Assembly (NCBI GenBank): GCA_044868005.1
Contig: JBIOVX010000188.1
Span: 62,001-126,000 of the forward strand
DNA length: 64,000 nt
Origin: DATARR01 sp044868005
GTDB lineage: Bacteria; Acidobacteriota; Thermoanaerobaculia; Multivoradales; UBA5704
Reading direction: 5' to 3'
The position numbers were made by a program, and so were the translations under genes. Below the pieces are notes generated by a model, which saw nothing but the letters and a program-made list of their open reading frames with translations, was not told the origin of the DNA and searched no databases. How positions within the stretch are numbered: the stretch's first letter is position 1; every line of letters starts with the position of its first letter. Shown here piece after piece: positions 9,767-17,721 of this stretch.

Positions 9767-9795
9767 TTGACAAAATCCTCATGCCGTTAGATAGT
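9767..9795 (+). promoter_or_regulatory. Sigma-70-like promoter
   Basis: TTGACA at 9767-9772, a 17-nt spacer, then GATAGT at 9790-9795. It drives the secreted protein gene starting at 9822. The upstream bases GGCTATTGACA are identical to those at the promoter of the secreted protein at 14624. Confidence 0.6.
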
Positions 9796-9821
9796 GACAC
9801 GCTTCTTCAAAGGAGGTCCTA

Positions 9822-11210
9822 ATGAAGCAATCGTTCTTTGTAGTCCTTGCCATCACCCTCACCATGGCTAGCCTCAGCAGGCCGGCCGCCGCGGGAAAGC
9901 CCACGGCCCTCTGGCTCAAGAACGTCGGCGACAAGCCGGCGAGCATTGAGATCCAGGCAAGCGGTACGAACCCGGGCCAACGGCTCAAGCTCAACGCCGG
10001 CGAGCTCACCGTGCGCGCAACGTCAAGAACGGCCCAGGTGCGGACAGCCGCCAAGAGCGAGGTCTTCGTGCTCCGCGCGCCGGCCGGGTTCGACGCTCGC
10101 GGCATGGAGTTCGAAGTGCACTCCGAGGCGCAGATCAAGCGCACGCCGGAGGGAGCGCAGATCGACTTCGTGCGGCCCGAGTGGGTCGTCGAGCTGCTGT
10201 CCACGACCGCCATCGAAGGCGCCACGCTGCGGGCCGGGCAGTCGACCAAAACGCGGTTGGTTCTCGCCGAGGTCGCGGAGGTCGGAGCCCAGCTCGACGC
10301 CGCCGTAGCCTTCTCCGGTCCTGCCAGCGTGAGGCTCCGCCTCCTGGACGCAGACGGCCGCGCGCTGACTTCGCTGACGGCGACGGCTCCGCGGGCATTG
10401 CGCTGGCGGATGCCGCTCGGCGAGCTGACGGCCAAAGCCCTGGTCGGCGGCGCGCAGCTCGAGATCCAGGTGCTGCGCGGTGAAGTCGTCACGGCCGTGG
10501 GATTGACGCCGGCGGGCTCGGAGCGGCGGTTGGTGCGGCCCGTCGTCGCGGCAGCCAAGACCGGCGGCACCGGCTACTTCAACTACGCCATCAACTGGGA
10601 CGACACGGGAGACCTCTACTACTACATCTATGGCGCGCCGGCCAATACATGCGGCGAGCTCAACGCCAACCGGAACGGCTCCTGGCAAACCCCCACCGCG
10701 GGATGGGTCTGCACCGATGCCTACGGCAACGCGACGAAGGGCCCCTGGAGCTGGTCCTCGCAATCGATCGACGAGACCGCGAATCCGGTCTACATCGAGT
10801 GGCCTAACAGTTCCACCACGTCCAACTCTGAGCACGTGTGGGACAAGACCTGCCCCGACGCCACGTTCAGCCCCAATCCATCGGGAGCCCCCCCGACCAC
10901 CTGGCAGGGCAACGCCACCGACACGCAGTGGGGCGCCTGCTTCCACGGCGCCTGGTCCGAGGTAGCTTCCTCGTTCTACGACAGCAACACCGGCTACTAC
11001 TGGAACTCGAGCTCCGGCACCTACTCCGGTACGCCAGGCAACGGCGCCGTGGTCTACGGCACCTTCTCCGGCGCTCCGAGCTGCTCCATCAGTTGGAGCA
11101 CCTCGTTCCCGCCGGGCAGCGCTCACACCTCCGGTCACCACTACTACTGGACGACCTGCGTGAGCGACGGCGGCTGCGCCTCCTGCGTGAACTACGACTT
11201 CACCTATTGA
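9822..11210 (+). CDS. Secreted protein of unknown function, aromatic/Ser/Thr-rich C-terminal half
   Basis: Starts at ATG 9822 behind a near-perfect AGGAGGT. 462 residues: a clear signal peptide (about 1-24, ending RPAAA), a 200-residue region with alternating beta-type segments (about 25-225), then a distinct C-terminal half rich in Tyr, Trp, Ser, Thr and Gly with several Cys (for example GYYWNSSSGTYSG, SGHHYYWTTC, CASCVNYDFTY). That half looks like an extracellular beta-sandwich stabilised by disulfides. It is single-gene, with its own promoter and a strong terminator. I do not recognise the family; an adhesin-like or binding role is possible but unproven. Confidence 0.85.
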   Translation: MKQSFFVVLAITLTMASLSRPAAAGKPTALWLKNVGDKPASIEIQASGTNPGQRLKLNAGELTVRATSRTAQVRTAAKSEVFVLRAPAGFDARGMEFEVHSEAQIKRTPEGAQIDFVRPEWVVELLSTTAIEGATLRAGQSTKTRLVLAEVAEVGAQLDAAVAFSGPASVRLRLLDADGRALTSLTATAPRALRWRMPLGELTAKALVGGAQLEIQVLRGEVVTAVGLTPAGSERRLVRPVVAAAKTGGTGYFNYAINWDDTGDLYYYIYGAPANTCGELNANRNGSWQTPTAGWVCTDAYGNATKGPWSWSSQSIDETANPVYIEWPNSSTTSNSEHVWDKTCPDATFSPNPSGAPPTTWQGNATDTQWGACFHGAWSEVASSFYDSNTGYYWNSSSGTYSGTPGNGAVVYGTFSGAPSCSISWSTSFPPGSAHTSGHHYYWTTCVSDGGCASCVNYDFTY

Positions 11211-11216
11211 GCCGCG

Positions 11217-11250
11217 AGGCGGGCTCCCGGCTACGGGAGCCCGCCTTCCT
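11217..11250 (+). terminator. Rho-independent terminator
   Basis: Perfect 13-bp stem (11217-11229 with 11234-11246), 4-nt loop, followed by a T-rich tail TTCCTT. It sits 7 nt after the stop of the secreted protein gene. Confidence 0.85.
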
Positions 11251-11350
11251 TCTTCCCGCCTGGAACCGCAAATCACCAAAAAGGAGAACGAAAGCGCTCC
11301 TGCAAGCTTGTACACCATGCCGGCATTTTACGGCGTAGAATGACGGCGGC

Positions 11351-12511
11351 ATGGTCAAAACGGTACTGCCGCGGATCACGGTCGCGCCGAAGGGCAGCTT
11401 CTTCCTGTTCGGTGCCCGCGGAGTCGGCAAGAGCACCTGGGCACGCGAGACCCTCCCGGGCGCTCACCGCTTCGACCTTCTCGACGAGGGGCTTTTTCAA
11501 AGCTTCCTGGCCACCCCGGCGCTGTTCGGAGCCGAGTTGCGGACACTCGAGCCGGGCAGTTGGGTGGTGGTCGACGAGGTGCAGCGGATTCCCGGTCTCC
11601 TGAACGAGGTCCACCGCGCGATCGAGGAGCTGGAGCTGCGCTTCGCGCTGCTCGGATCGAGCGCCCGGAAGCTCAAGACCGCGGGGACCAACCTCTTGGC
11701 CGGCCGGGCTCTATGGCGAACGATGTACCCCTTCGTGCCGCAAGAGCTGGGCGCCGCTTTCGACCTCGCGAGCACCTTGCAGTTCGGTAGCATCCCTCTC
11801 GTCGTGGCGTCCGAGGATCGAGCCGCGACCTTGGCGGCCTACGTCCAGCTCTACCTCCGTGAGGAGATTCGGGGTGAAGCGTTGGTGCGGAATCTTCCGG
11901 GCTTCGTCCGCTTCCTCCCGATCGCCGCTCTCGCTCACGGCCAGGTCGTCAACGTCGCCGGCATCGCCCGCGATTCGGGCACCGCGCGGACCACCGTCCA
12001 AGGCTATCTCGAGATCCTCGAGGACACCCTTCTCGCCTGGCGGCTGCCGGCTTTCGAGACCCGCCTGCGGGTGCGGGAACGCAAGCATCCGAAGCTCTAC
12101 TGGCTCGATCCCGGTTTGGTGCGCGCGGTCAAAAAGCAGCTCGGCGCCGTGTCTGCCGAGGAGGCGGGCTCCCTGTTCGAAGGCTGGATCCACACCCTGC
12201 TCCGCGCCTACGGCGACACGGGCTCGCTGTTCGACGAGATCGCCTACTGGGCGCCGGCCGAAACTCGGTCGGTCGAGGTCGATTTTCTCCTCCAGCGAGG
12301 CGGCGAGCACCTGGCCCTCGAAGTGAAAGCCGGGGAGCGCTTCACGCCCGCTTGGCTGTCCGGCCTCACGGCGATCGGCGACCTGCCGCGGCTCGCGCGG
12401 CGGGTCCTGGTCTACACCGGCACACGCGAGCTGCGCACTCCGGAGGGAATTGAGGTCTGGCCGCTCGCCAAGCTCCTCACCGCTCTCGCGGCAGGGACGC
12501 TCTGGCCTTGA
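11351..12511 (+). CDS. AAA_14/DUF4143 family ATPase
   Basis: 386 residues. The N-terminal P-loop ATPase has Walker A FGARGVGKST (about 20-30) and Walker B VVVDEVQRIP (about 74-83). A central winged-helix-like part follows, then a C-terminal DUF4143 domain with the nuclease-like motif EVDFLLQRGGEHLALEVK (about 315-335). Family members (Pfam AAA_14 plus DUF4143) are widespread, often horizontally moved and of unsettled function; links to toxin-antitoxin or DNA-repair behaviour have been proposed. Start ATG 11351 has no strong ribosome site. A second, clearly different member is at 15420. Confidence 0.85.
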   Translation: MVKTVLPRITVAPKGSFFLFGARGVGKSTWARETLPGAHRFDLLDEGLFQSFLATPALFGAELRTLEPGSWVVVDEVQRIPGLLNEVHRAIEELELRFALLGSSARKLKTAGTNLLAGRALWRTMYPFVPQELGAAFDLASTLQFGSIPLVVASEDRAATLAAYVQLYLREEIRGEALVRNLPGFVRFLPIAALAHGQVVNVAGIARDSGTARTTVQGYLEILEDTLLAWRLPAFETRLRVRERKHPKLYWLDPGLVRAVKKQLGAVSAEEAGSLFEGWIHTLLRAYGDTGSLFDEIAYWAPAETRSVEVDFLLQRGGEHLALEVKAGERFTPAWLSGLTAIGDLPRLARRVLVYTGTRELRTPEGIEVWPLAKLLTALAAGTLWP

Positions 12512-12560
12512 TGGACCTCACCCCGCTCCGTCGCCACCGCGACTACCGGTCGCTGATTCC

Positions 12561-12930
12561 GCGCTCGGGGGGAATGCGCGAGGTGGAGAGCGGAATGTTT
12601 CCGCTCGCGGGGGGAATGACTCCGTGATCGGGGGGAATGCTTCGATCGCCAAGGGGAATGCTTCAGTCCACGGGGGGAATGACTCCGCGATCGAGCGGAA
12701 TGCTTCTGCAGACAGGGGGGAATGCTTCAGTCCGCGAGGGGAATGATCCAGCAGGCGAGGGGGCAGTCTCCGTTCGCCGGAGGAATGTCTCAGCAGGCGA
12801 GGGGAATGCTTCGGCAGCCGAGGGGGCGGTCCCCGTTCGGAGGGGGTAAGTCTGCGCTCTCAAGGGGAGCGACTCCGCTCACGAGGGCGAGGCCTCCGCT
12901 CGCGAGGGGAAACCGCCTGCCGGCAGATCT
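12561..12930. repeat. Degenerate 21-bp tandem array (array 1, about 17 units)
   Basis: The core GGAATG recurs at about 12572, 12593, 12614, 12635, 12656, 12678, 12698, 12720 and 12741, then in decayed form every 21 bp to about 12909. On the minus strand the unit reads CATTCCGC-N6-GCGGAGT in its best copy, containing the interrupted palindrome TCCGC...GCGGA. Most copies have CATTCCCCCC instead. Because 21 is a multiple of 3, several frames stay open and give heptapeptide repeats (GGNASVH type). No ribosome site or start supports a gene. It fills the gap between the ATPase gene and the beta-helix gene. Confidence 0.8.
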
Positions 12931-12952
12931 CCATTGATCGCTGAGGAAATAC

Positions 12953-12995
12953 CTCCTCCCCTCGCATCACCCTAAGGATGAACTGATGGGAGGAG
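12953..12995 (+). promoter_or_regulatory. Possible Shine-Dalgarno-sequestering hairpin
   Basis: CTCCTCCC (12953-12960) is perfectly complementary to GGGAGGAG (12988-12995), which is the ribosome site of the gene starting at 13002. The 27-nt loop holds a second short complementarity (CATC/GATG). It could down-regulate translation; this is inference from pairing only. Confidence 0.4.
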
Positions 12996-13001
12996 AAAAT
13001 C

Positions 13002-14246
13002 ATGAAAACAGAGAGGAGAGCCTCAACTCTGTCGTCCGTGCTCGTCCGTTCCCTGTCCGTGTTCGTCTTATCGTTCACCGCTGCCGCCGGCGCCGCTCCG
13101 CCGTCCCTGGTCGAGCCCGACGACCTCGCCTTCGACGAGGCACCGCTCACGGCGCCGGCGACGCCGCGCGCCCGCAAGGAGCAGATGCTCGAGCGCCGCA
13201 AAAGCCTGCGGGCCGCCGCCATGACGGCCCCGGCCGCCAAAGCCAAGAAACTCAAGGTCGTGGATTGCACCAAGGGAGACAGCCTGCAGGCCGCCATCGA
13301 CGCCAGCGCCGACGGCGACACCCTCGAGGTGCGCGGGCTGTGCAACGAGAACGTCAAGATCGTGCGCCGCAAGCTGACCCTGCACGGCCTCGATCCCCTG
13401 ACGGACGGCGTCCGCGGCGTGGCCTCGACGTCGACCGTCTACGCGGCGCTGGAGATCTGGTACTCCGAGCTGGTCCGCATCGAAAACCTTTCGTTCACTC
13501 ACACCGGCGCCGACCGCTCGGGGCTCGGTCTGTGGTTCTCGGGCGCCGAGGCGGTCAACTGCCGCATGACCAACAACACCTCCATGGGTGCCCACGTCTC
13601 CGCCGGCAGCTTCCTCGACGCCTCCGAGCTGGTCCTCTCCGACAACGGCTTCCACGGCCTCAACGTGCAGCGGAATTCTTTCGCCATCTGCCTCGGCTGC
13701 CGGCTGGAGAACAACACCAACCGCGCGGCAGCCGCCAACCGCGCCAGCTTCTTCTCGCTGTGGGACAGCGTGATCACCGGGCAGCGCGGCATCCTGGTCA
13801 CCAACGATTCCTACGGCGACCTCGACTGCATCACCGGCGGCAGCGGGCTTCCGTGCAGCCTCAACGTCACCATGACCGCGGCGGCCGCCTTCACCAACGG
13901 CACCGCGGGACTGTACGGAGCCGGACCCTTCGCCGGCCAGGTGACCGCCTTCGACCGCGGCCAGATCTCTCTCTATGGCGCGCAGCAGACCTCGACCGGG
14001 GTGAACGCGAGCGGCAATCCGCGCTCCAACAATTTCGATTCCTTCGCTCTGCTCACCGTCGAGCCCTCGCCCGAGACGGGTCTCGAGAGCCAGCTCAAGG
14101 GTTCGACGTTCATCAACACCTTCTCGCGGGCGCTGCTGATCGGCAGCACGACGGTCAACGGCACCCTCGCCTGCGGCAGCGCCGGCGACGCGTGGAAAGA
14201 CGCCGGCGTGACCGGCACCGTCAGCGGCTGTGAGCACGCGCCGTAG
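13002..14246 (+). CDS. Secreted right-handed parallel beta-helix protein
   Basis: 414 residues, ATG 13002 behind GGGAGGAG. It has a signal peptide (about 1-33), a short basic/Ala-rich linker, then from about residue 88 a pectate-lyase-like beta-helix. DSLQAAIDASADGDTLEVRG is the typical first rung of such proteins, followed by repeated short strands with Asn/Ser turns (NLSFTHTG, CRMTNNTS, CRLENNTN, FINTFS). No catalytic residues of a known polysaccharide lyase can be identified. Likely extracellular; binding or degradation of a carbohydrate is the family expectation only. Confidence 0.8.
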   Translation: MKTERRASTLSSVLVRSLSVFVLSFTAAAGAAPPSLVEPDDLAFDEAPLTAPATPRARKEQMLERRKSLRAAAMTAPAAKAKKLKVVDCTKGDSLQAAIDASADGDTLEVRGLCNENVKIVRRKLTLHGLDPLTDGVRGVASTSTVYAALEIWYSELVRIENLSFTHTGADRSGLGLWFSGAEAVNCRMTNNTSMGAHVSAGSFLDASELVLSDNGFHGLNVQRNSFAICLGCRLENNTNRAAAANRASFFSLWDSVITGQRGILVTNDSYGDLDCITGGSGLPCSLNVTMTAAAAFTNGTAGLYGAGPFAGQVTAFDRGQISLYGAQQTSTGVNASGNPRSNNFDSFALLTVEPSPETGLESQLKGSTFINTFSRALLIGSTTVNGTLACGSAGDAWKDAGVTGTVSGCEHAP

Positions 14247-14497
14247 GAGCTGGGGGTGCGCACCATCGTCACCGCTACGCCGAGCCGTCGGGCACCTCGA
14301 TGGACGCCTCTACCTCTGCGGGCGTATCCCACGAACGACATCGCGGGATCGGGCGGACTGCGCCTCTACGGGAGCGGTACCGCGAGAATGAGTATGTAGA
14401 AGCGTCCCAAGCCACGGTTTACGCCCTTCCTCTCCTCTCCAGAGAGAAGGCTCTCTGGAGAGGGGGCGGAGACCCCTAAAAGCATTGTCAGCGGCTA
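14247..14497 (+). terminator. Gap with a strong hairpin, possible terminator of the beta-helix gene
   Basis: No gene is seen. A perfect 13-bp stem with loop AAGG spans 14434-14463 (arms CCTCTCCAGAGAG and its complement). It has no T-run, so it may be a repeat palindrome rather than an intrinsic terminator. Confidence 0.4.
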
Positions 14498-14526
14498 TTG
14501 ACACGCAAAATCGCAAGAACTAATCT
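14498..14526 (+). promoter_or_regulatory. Strong sigma-70-like promoter
   Basis: TTGACA 14498-14503, exactly 17 nt, TAATCT 14521-14526. It lies about 97 nt upstream of the start of the small secreted protein gene. It shares GGCTATTGACA with the promoter at 9767. Confidence 0.7.
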
Positions 14527-14623
14527 AGGAATACAAACCGAAACGAAGTCGCGCCAGGCGGCTCTCCGGTGGCGTTCCCTGCCAACCCGGGGGATCTCCT
14601 GGAAAATTGAGAAAAGGAGAACG

Positions 14624-15205
14624 ATGATGAAAGCCCGTCTTACCCTCGCCTTCGCCTTGCTGCTCGTCGGCACCGGCGTCCTTGCGCAGACCCCGGACGG
14701 ACTGCCTCCAGCCGGCGAGACGGTCTGCGACAACGAGTCCGGAGCTGCCTACGGCCTCTGCAACGCTTACTGCGAGGCCATGGACTGCGAGCTCGCCAAC
14801 GATAGCAATCCCAATACCGAGCCCAACGCCTCGGCCACCGCCTGCTCCAAGGTGCGAAGCAAGTTCCAGAACATCACCGGCCGCGACATTCCCTGCGAGG
14901 TCTCCTGCCCCTGCACGAGCATTCCCGAGTTCAACGCTCAATTGGCAGGCGCCAACTCCTGCATTGACTTTGGCCACGCCGTCTATGTCTCTACCGGCTC
15001 TTTTGTGCCTATTCCCGGCTACTTCTTCTTCGAGGCCGCCGCATCCTTTGGACATCCAGTGCCAAATCCTAGTTGCGGGTACTTTAACCTCAATACGTCA
15101 ACTCATATCTTCCCCTCCATCGCCTCGGATCAGGCCGCGGTCTGCCTCCAGATAATGCGCGACGCCATCGCTAGCCGTGGCCTGACGTGCGAATCTCCCT
15201 TCTGA
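14624..15205 (+). CDS. Small secreted Cys-rich protein of unknown function
   Basis: 193 residues from ATG 14624, after AAGGAGAACG; a second ATG follows directly at 14627. Signal peptide MMKARLTLAFALLLVGTGVLAQ. The mature part has an AYGLCNAYCEAMDC motif, a later ATACSKVRSKFQNITG segment and two Cys in CEVSCPC, suggesting disulfides. I have the impression that similar CNAYCEAMDC proteins occur in other Acidobacteriota and myxobacteria, but I cannot assign a function. Its own strong promoter and long leader imply substantial expression. Confidence 0.8.
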   Translation: MMKARLTLAFALLLVGTGVLAQTPDGLPPAGETVCDNESGAAYGLCNAYCEAMDCELANDSNPNTEPNASATACSKVRSKFQNITGRDIPCEVSCPCTSIPEFNAQLAGANSCIDFGHAVYVSTGSFVPIPGYFFFEAAASFGHPVPNPSCGYFNLNTSTHIFPSIASDQAAVCLQIMRDAIASRGLTCESPF

Positions 15206-15392
15206 GGTAGGCCGGCGGGCGTGCCAGGCAAAACTTCCCCTGTTTACCGGGCCCCGCGTTGCGGCGTGGGCCCCGGACCTTTGCGCTCGCGGCGGACACC
15301 TCCGTGACGCGGATCGCCGCGGGTCCACAAGGCAGGGCGGCCCTGTGGTGCCGCCCTGCTTGAGGGCTTGACCGGCCCGGGCCGCCTCTTGT
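15206..15392 (+). terminator. Hairpin-rich gap after the Cys-rich protein gene
   Basis: Two GC-rich inverted repeats occur: CCGGGCCCCGC...GCGTGGGCCCCGG near 15248-15277 (imperfect), and GCAGGGCGGC/GCCGCCCTGC at 15332-15359 with an 8-nt loop. Neither has a T-run; they may act as terminators or be repeat palindromes. No gene is visible. Confidence 0.4.
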
Positions 15393-15417
15393 AGATTGAA
15401 CATCGGAAATTCAATCT
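15393..15417. promoter_or_regulatory. Operator-like palindrome at the start of the second AAA_14 gene
   Basis: AGATTGAA (15393-15400) and TTCAATCT (15410-15417) are perfect reverse complements separated by 9 nt, ending 2 nt before the ATG at 15420. The position would block initiation if bound by a protein, or fold over the start in RNA. Autoregulation is a reasonable inference. Confidence 0.5.
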
Positions 15418-15419
15418 GC

Positions 15420-16616
15420 ATGATCCGCCGCCGCCTCGAGACCACCCTCAAGAAAGTAGCGCGGCAGTATCCGGTGGTGACCCTCACCGGTCCGCGGCAA
15501 TCGGGGAAGACCACGCTCGTCCGGGCGGCCTTTCCCGGCCACGAGTACGCGTCGCTCGAGGAGCCCGACGTGCGGGAGTATGCGCTCGCGGACCCCCGTG
15601 GCTTCCTCGCGCAGTTCGCCGGCCGCGTGATCCTCGACGAGGTGCAGAGGGCCCCGGATCTCTTCTCCTACATCCAGACCCTCGTCGACCGGGAGGATAA
15701 GCCTGGGCGATACATCCTGAGCGGGTCACAGAACTTCCTCCTGCTGCGTTCCATCAGCCAATCGCTGGCCGGGAGGAGCGCCATCCTCCACCTGCTGCCC
15801 TTTGCGCTCAGCGAGCTCGAGGGCCGCAAGCCCTTCCCTTTGGAGAAGCTGGGGCGCGAGCTCCCCAGGGGGCGCCGGGAGAGCGGCACGGACCTCATGG
15901 AGATCCTCTTCCGCGGCTTCTATCCGAGGATCCATGACAAAGGCCTCGACCCGACCACCTGGTATTCCGGCTACTACCAGACCTACGTCGAGCGGGACGT
16001 GAGAGAGGTCGTCAACGTCGGCGACCTCGAGGCCTTCGGGCGCTTCGTCCGCCTCTGTGCGGGCCGCAACGGGCAGCTCCTCAACCTCACCTCCCTCGGC
16101 AACGATTGCGGCATCACGCACACCACGGCCGCCCGCTGGCTGTCGATCCTCGAGGCGAGCTTCCTCGTTCACCTTCTCCGGCCCTACCACGCCAACTTCG
16201 GCAAGCGGCTGATCAAGAGCCCCAAGCTCTACTTTCTCGACACCGGGCTTCTCTGCTACCTCCTGCGCATCCAGTCCGCCGAAGACCTGCGCCTGCACGC
16301 CAGCCGCGGCCCCATCTTCGAAAGCTTCGTCGTCTCGGAGCTGATGAAGAATTTTCTCCACCAGGGCCGGGAACCCGATCTGTACTTCTGGCGGGACGCC
16401 ACCGGCCACGAGTTGGATGCGGTGATCGACCGGGGCAGCGAGAGGTTGGCGGTCGAGATCAAATCAGCCCAGACCGTCGTCCAGGACTTCTTTGCAGGGA
16501 TCGACTTCTGGCGCACGCTGGTAGGCGATTCCCAGGCGCCCGCCGCTCTGGTCTACGACGGTGATCGCAGCTACCGGCGCAGCGGGGTCGCCGTCTATAG
16601 CTGGAGCGCGCTGTAG
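15420..16616 (+). CDS. AAA_14/DUF4143 family ATPase (second copy)
   Basis: About 398 residues. Walker A is TGPRQSGKTT (about 24-33), Walker B is VILDEVQRAP (about 72-81), and a sensor-like LSGSQNFLLL follows. The C-terminal DUF4143 domain has FWRDATGHELDAVIDRGSER then AVEIKSA, the nuclease-fold-like motif. The ATG 15420 is preferred over a TTG at 15396 because the latter lies within the palindrome at 15393-15417. It is only distantly similar to the ATPase at 11351, so the two are not a recent duplication. The cellular role of this family is unsettled. Confidence 0.88.
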   Translation: MIRRRLETTLKKVARQYPVVTLTGPRQSGKTTLVRAAFPGHEYASLEEPDVREYALADPRGFLAQFAGRVILDEVQRAPDLFSYIQTLVDREDKPGRYILSGSQNFLLLRSISQSLAGRSAILHLLPFALSELEGRKPFPLEKLGRELPRGRRESGTDLMEILFRGFYPRIHDKGLDPTTWYSGYYQTYVERDVREVVNVGDLEAFGRFVRLCAGRNGQLLNLTSLGNDCGITHTTAARWLSILEASFLVHLLRPYHANFGKRLIKSPKLYFLDTGLLCYLLRIQSAEDLRLHASRGPIFESFVVSELMKNFLHQGREPDLYFWRDATGHELDAVIDRGSERLAVEIKSAQTVVQDFFAGIDFWRTLVGDSQAPAALVYDGDRSYRRSGVAVYSWSAL

Positions 16617-16647
16617 GCCGCCAAAGTCTTCAAGGCTGCCTGCTCCT

Positions 16648-17721
16648 TCACGCGGGATTCGCCACCACCGCCGGCTCCAGCATGCGCACGGTGCCGGCCG
16701 TGGCATCCACCTCGACCTCGACGCCGATCGGCAGGGTGAACTGCTTCTCGATGTGGCCGATCATGGCGCCCCGCCAGGCGGGTACGCCCAAAGGAAGGAT
16801 GTGGTCCTGAAGGATCTCGCCGATGGTCAGCGAGCCGAAACCTTCGCCCGGCCGGCAATCCGAGCACTGTCCCCAGATCACGGCCCGCGCCTGCTGCAGG
16901 ATGCCGGCGAGCCGGAGTTGTGTGAGCATGCGGTCGATGCGGTACGGCGCCTCCTCCACGTCCTCGAGGAAGAGGATGCAGCCGTCCCAGTCCGGTAGAT
17001 AGCTCGAGCCCACGAGGCTGGTGAGGACCGTCAGATTGCCGCCGAGCAGCCGGCCTCGCGCCGTTCCCGGATGCAGCGTCTGCACGCGGTTCTCGACCAC
17101 GGTGAGAGCGTCCTCATCCACCTCCTTGAGGTTCTCGAAGGTGACCGCCTCGCCCTCCTGGAGCACCCGTTTCAGATAGCCGACGTTGAACGGATTCCAT
17201 TGCGACGTGCCCACGGGCCCGTGGAACGTCACCAGACCGGTCTTCGCGTGCAGGGCGAGCAGGAGCGCGGTGATGTCGCTGAAGCCGAGGAGGATCTTCG
17301 GATGGCGCGCGATCGCCGGCCAGTCCAGCAGCGGCAGCAGGCGCGCGCAGCCCCAGCCGCCGCGCACGCAGTGGATCGCTCGAACCCCCGGGTCCGCGAA
17401 CATGGCGTTGACATCCGCGGCGCGCTGCTCGTCGGTGCCGGCGAAGTAGCCGCGCCGCGCCAGCAGGTTCGCTCCGCGCTTCGTCTTGAACCCGAGCGCC
17501 GCCAGCGACTCCTCCACGATCTCCACGTTCATGGGCTCCCAGAGCGCGCTCGCCGGATCGACAAGGCCCACGGTATCCCCGGCTTGGAGACGAGGAGGTC
17601 TGACGGTCCGTGGCTTGTCCGTGTCCGGTCGCAGCGCGGAGAGCGGGCGAGGTAAAGCGCCGGAGAGCGCCAGCGCGGCAGCGCCGGCGAGGGCTTGACG
17701 GCGGGAGGCGTTCACTCGCAC
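16648..17721 (-). CDS. LD-carboxypeptidase (peptidase S66 / MccF-LdcA family)
   Basis: 357 residues. The catalytic triad is recognisable: Ser148 in LLGFSDIT, Glu253 in FLEDVEE and His323 in MIGHIEKQ. The family cleaves L,D (or C-terminal amide/ester) bonds in murein tetrapeptides or inactivates microcin C-like compounds. The N-terminus NASRRQALAGAAALALSGAL is a Tat-like signal, so the enzyme may act outside the cytoplasm, unlike classical LdcA. Start is GTG 17721 or, with a better-placed GAGAGG, GTG 17715; either way it overlaps the end of the WD40-STAND gene upstream, implying translational coupling with that operon. Confidence 0.88.
   Translation of the reverse strand: MRVNASRRQALAGAAALALSGALPRPLSALRPDTDKPRTVRPPRLQAGDTVGLVDPASALWEPMNVEIVEESLAALGFKTKRGANLLARRGYFAGTDEQRAADVNAMFADPGVRAIHCVRGGWGCARLLPLLDWPAIARHPKILLGFSDITALLLALHAKTGLVTFHGPVGTSQWNPFNVGYLKRVLQEGEAVTFENLKEVDEDALTVVENRVQTLHPGTARGRLLGGNLTVLTSLVGSSYLPDWDGCILFLEDVEEAPYRIDRMLTQLRLAGILQQARAVIWGQCSDCRPGEGFGSLTIGEILQDHILPLGVPAWRGAMIGHIEKQFTLPIGVEVEVDATAGTVRMLEPAVVANPA

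Noticed and set aside
12561..12930. CRISPR array
   Set aside because: The period is 21 bp with no constant repeat plus variable spacer of normal size, and no cas genes are present.
12450..12937. Heptapeptide-repeat proteins over array 1
   Set aside because: Several frames are open only because 21 is a multiple of 3; no ribosome site, and the frame breaks at the 22/20-bp steps.
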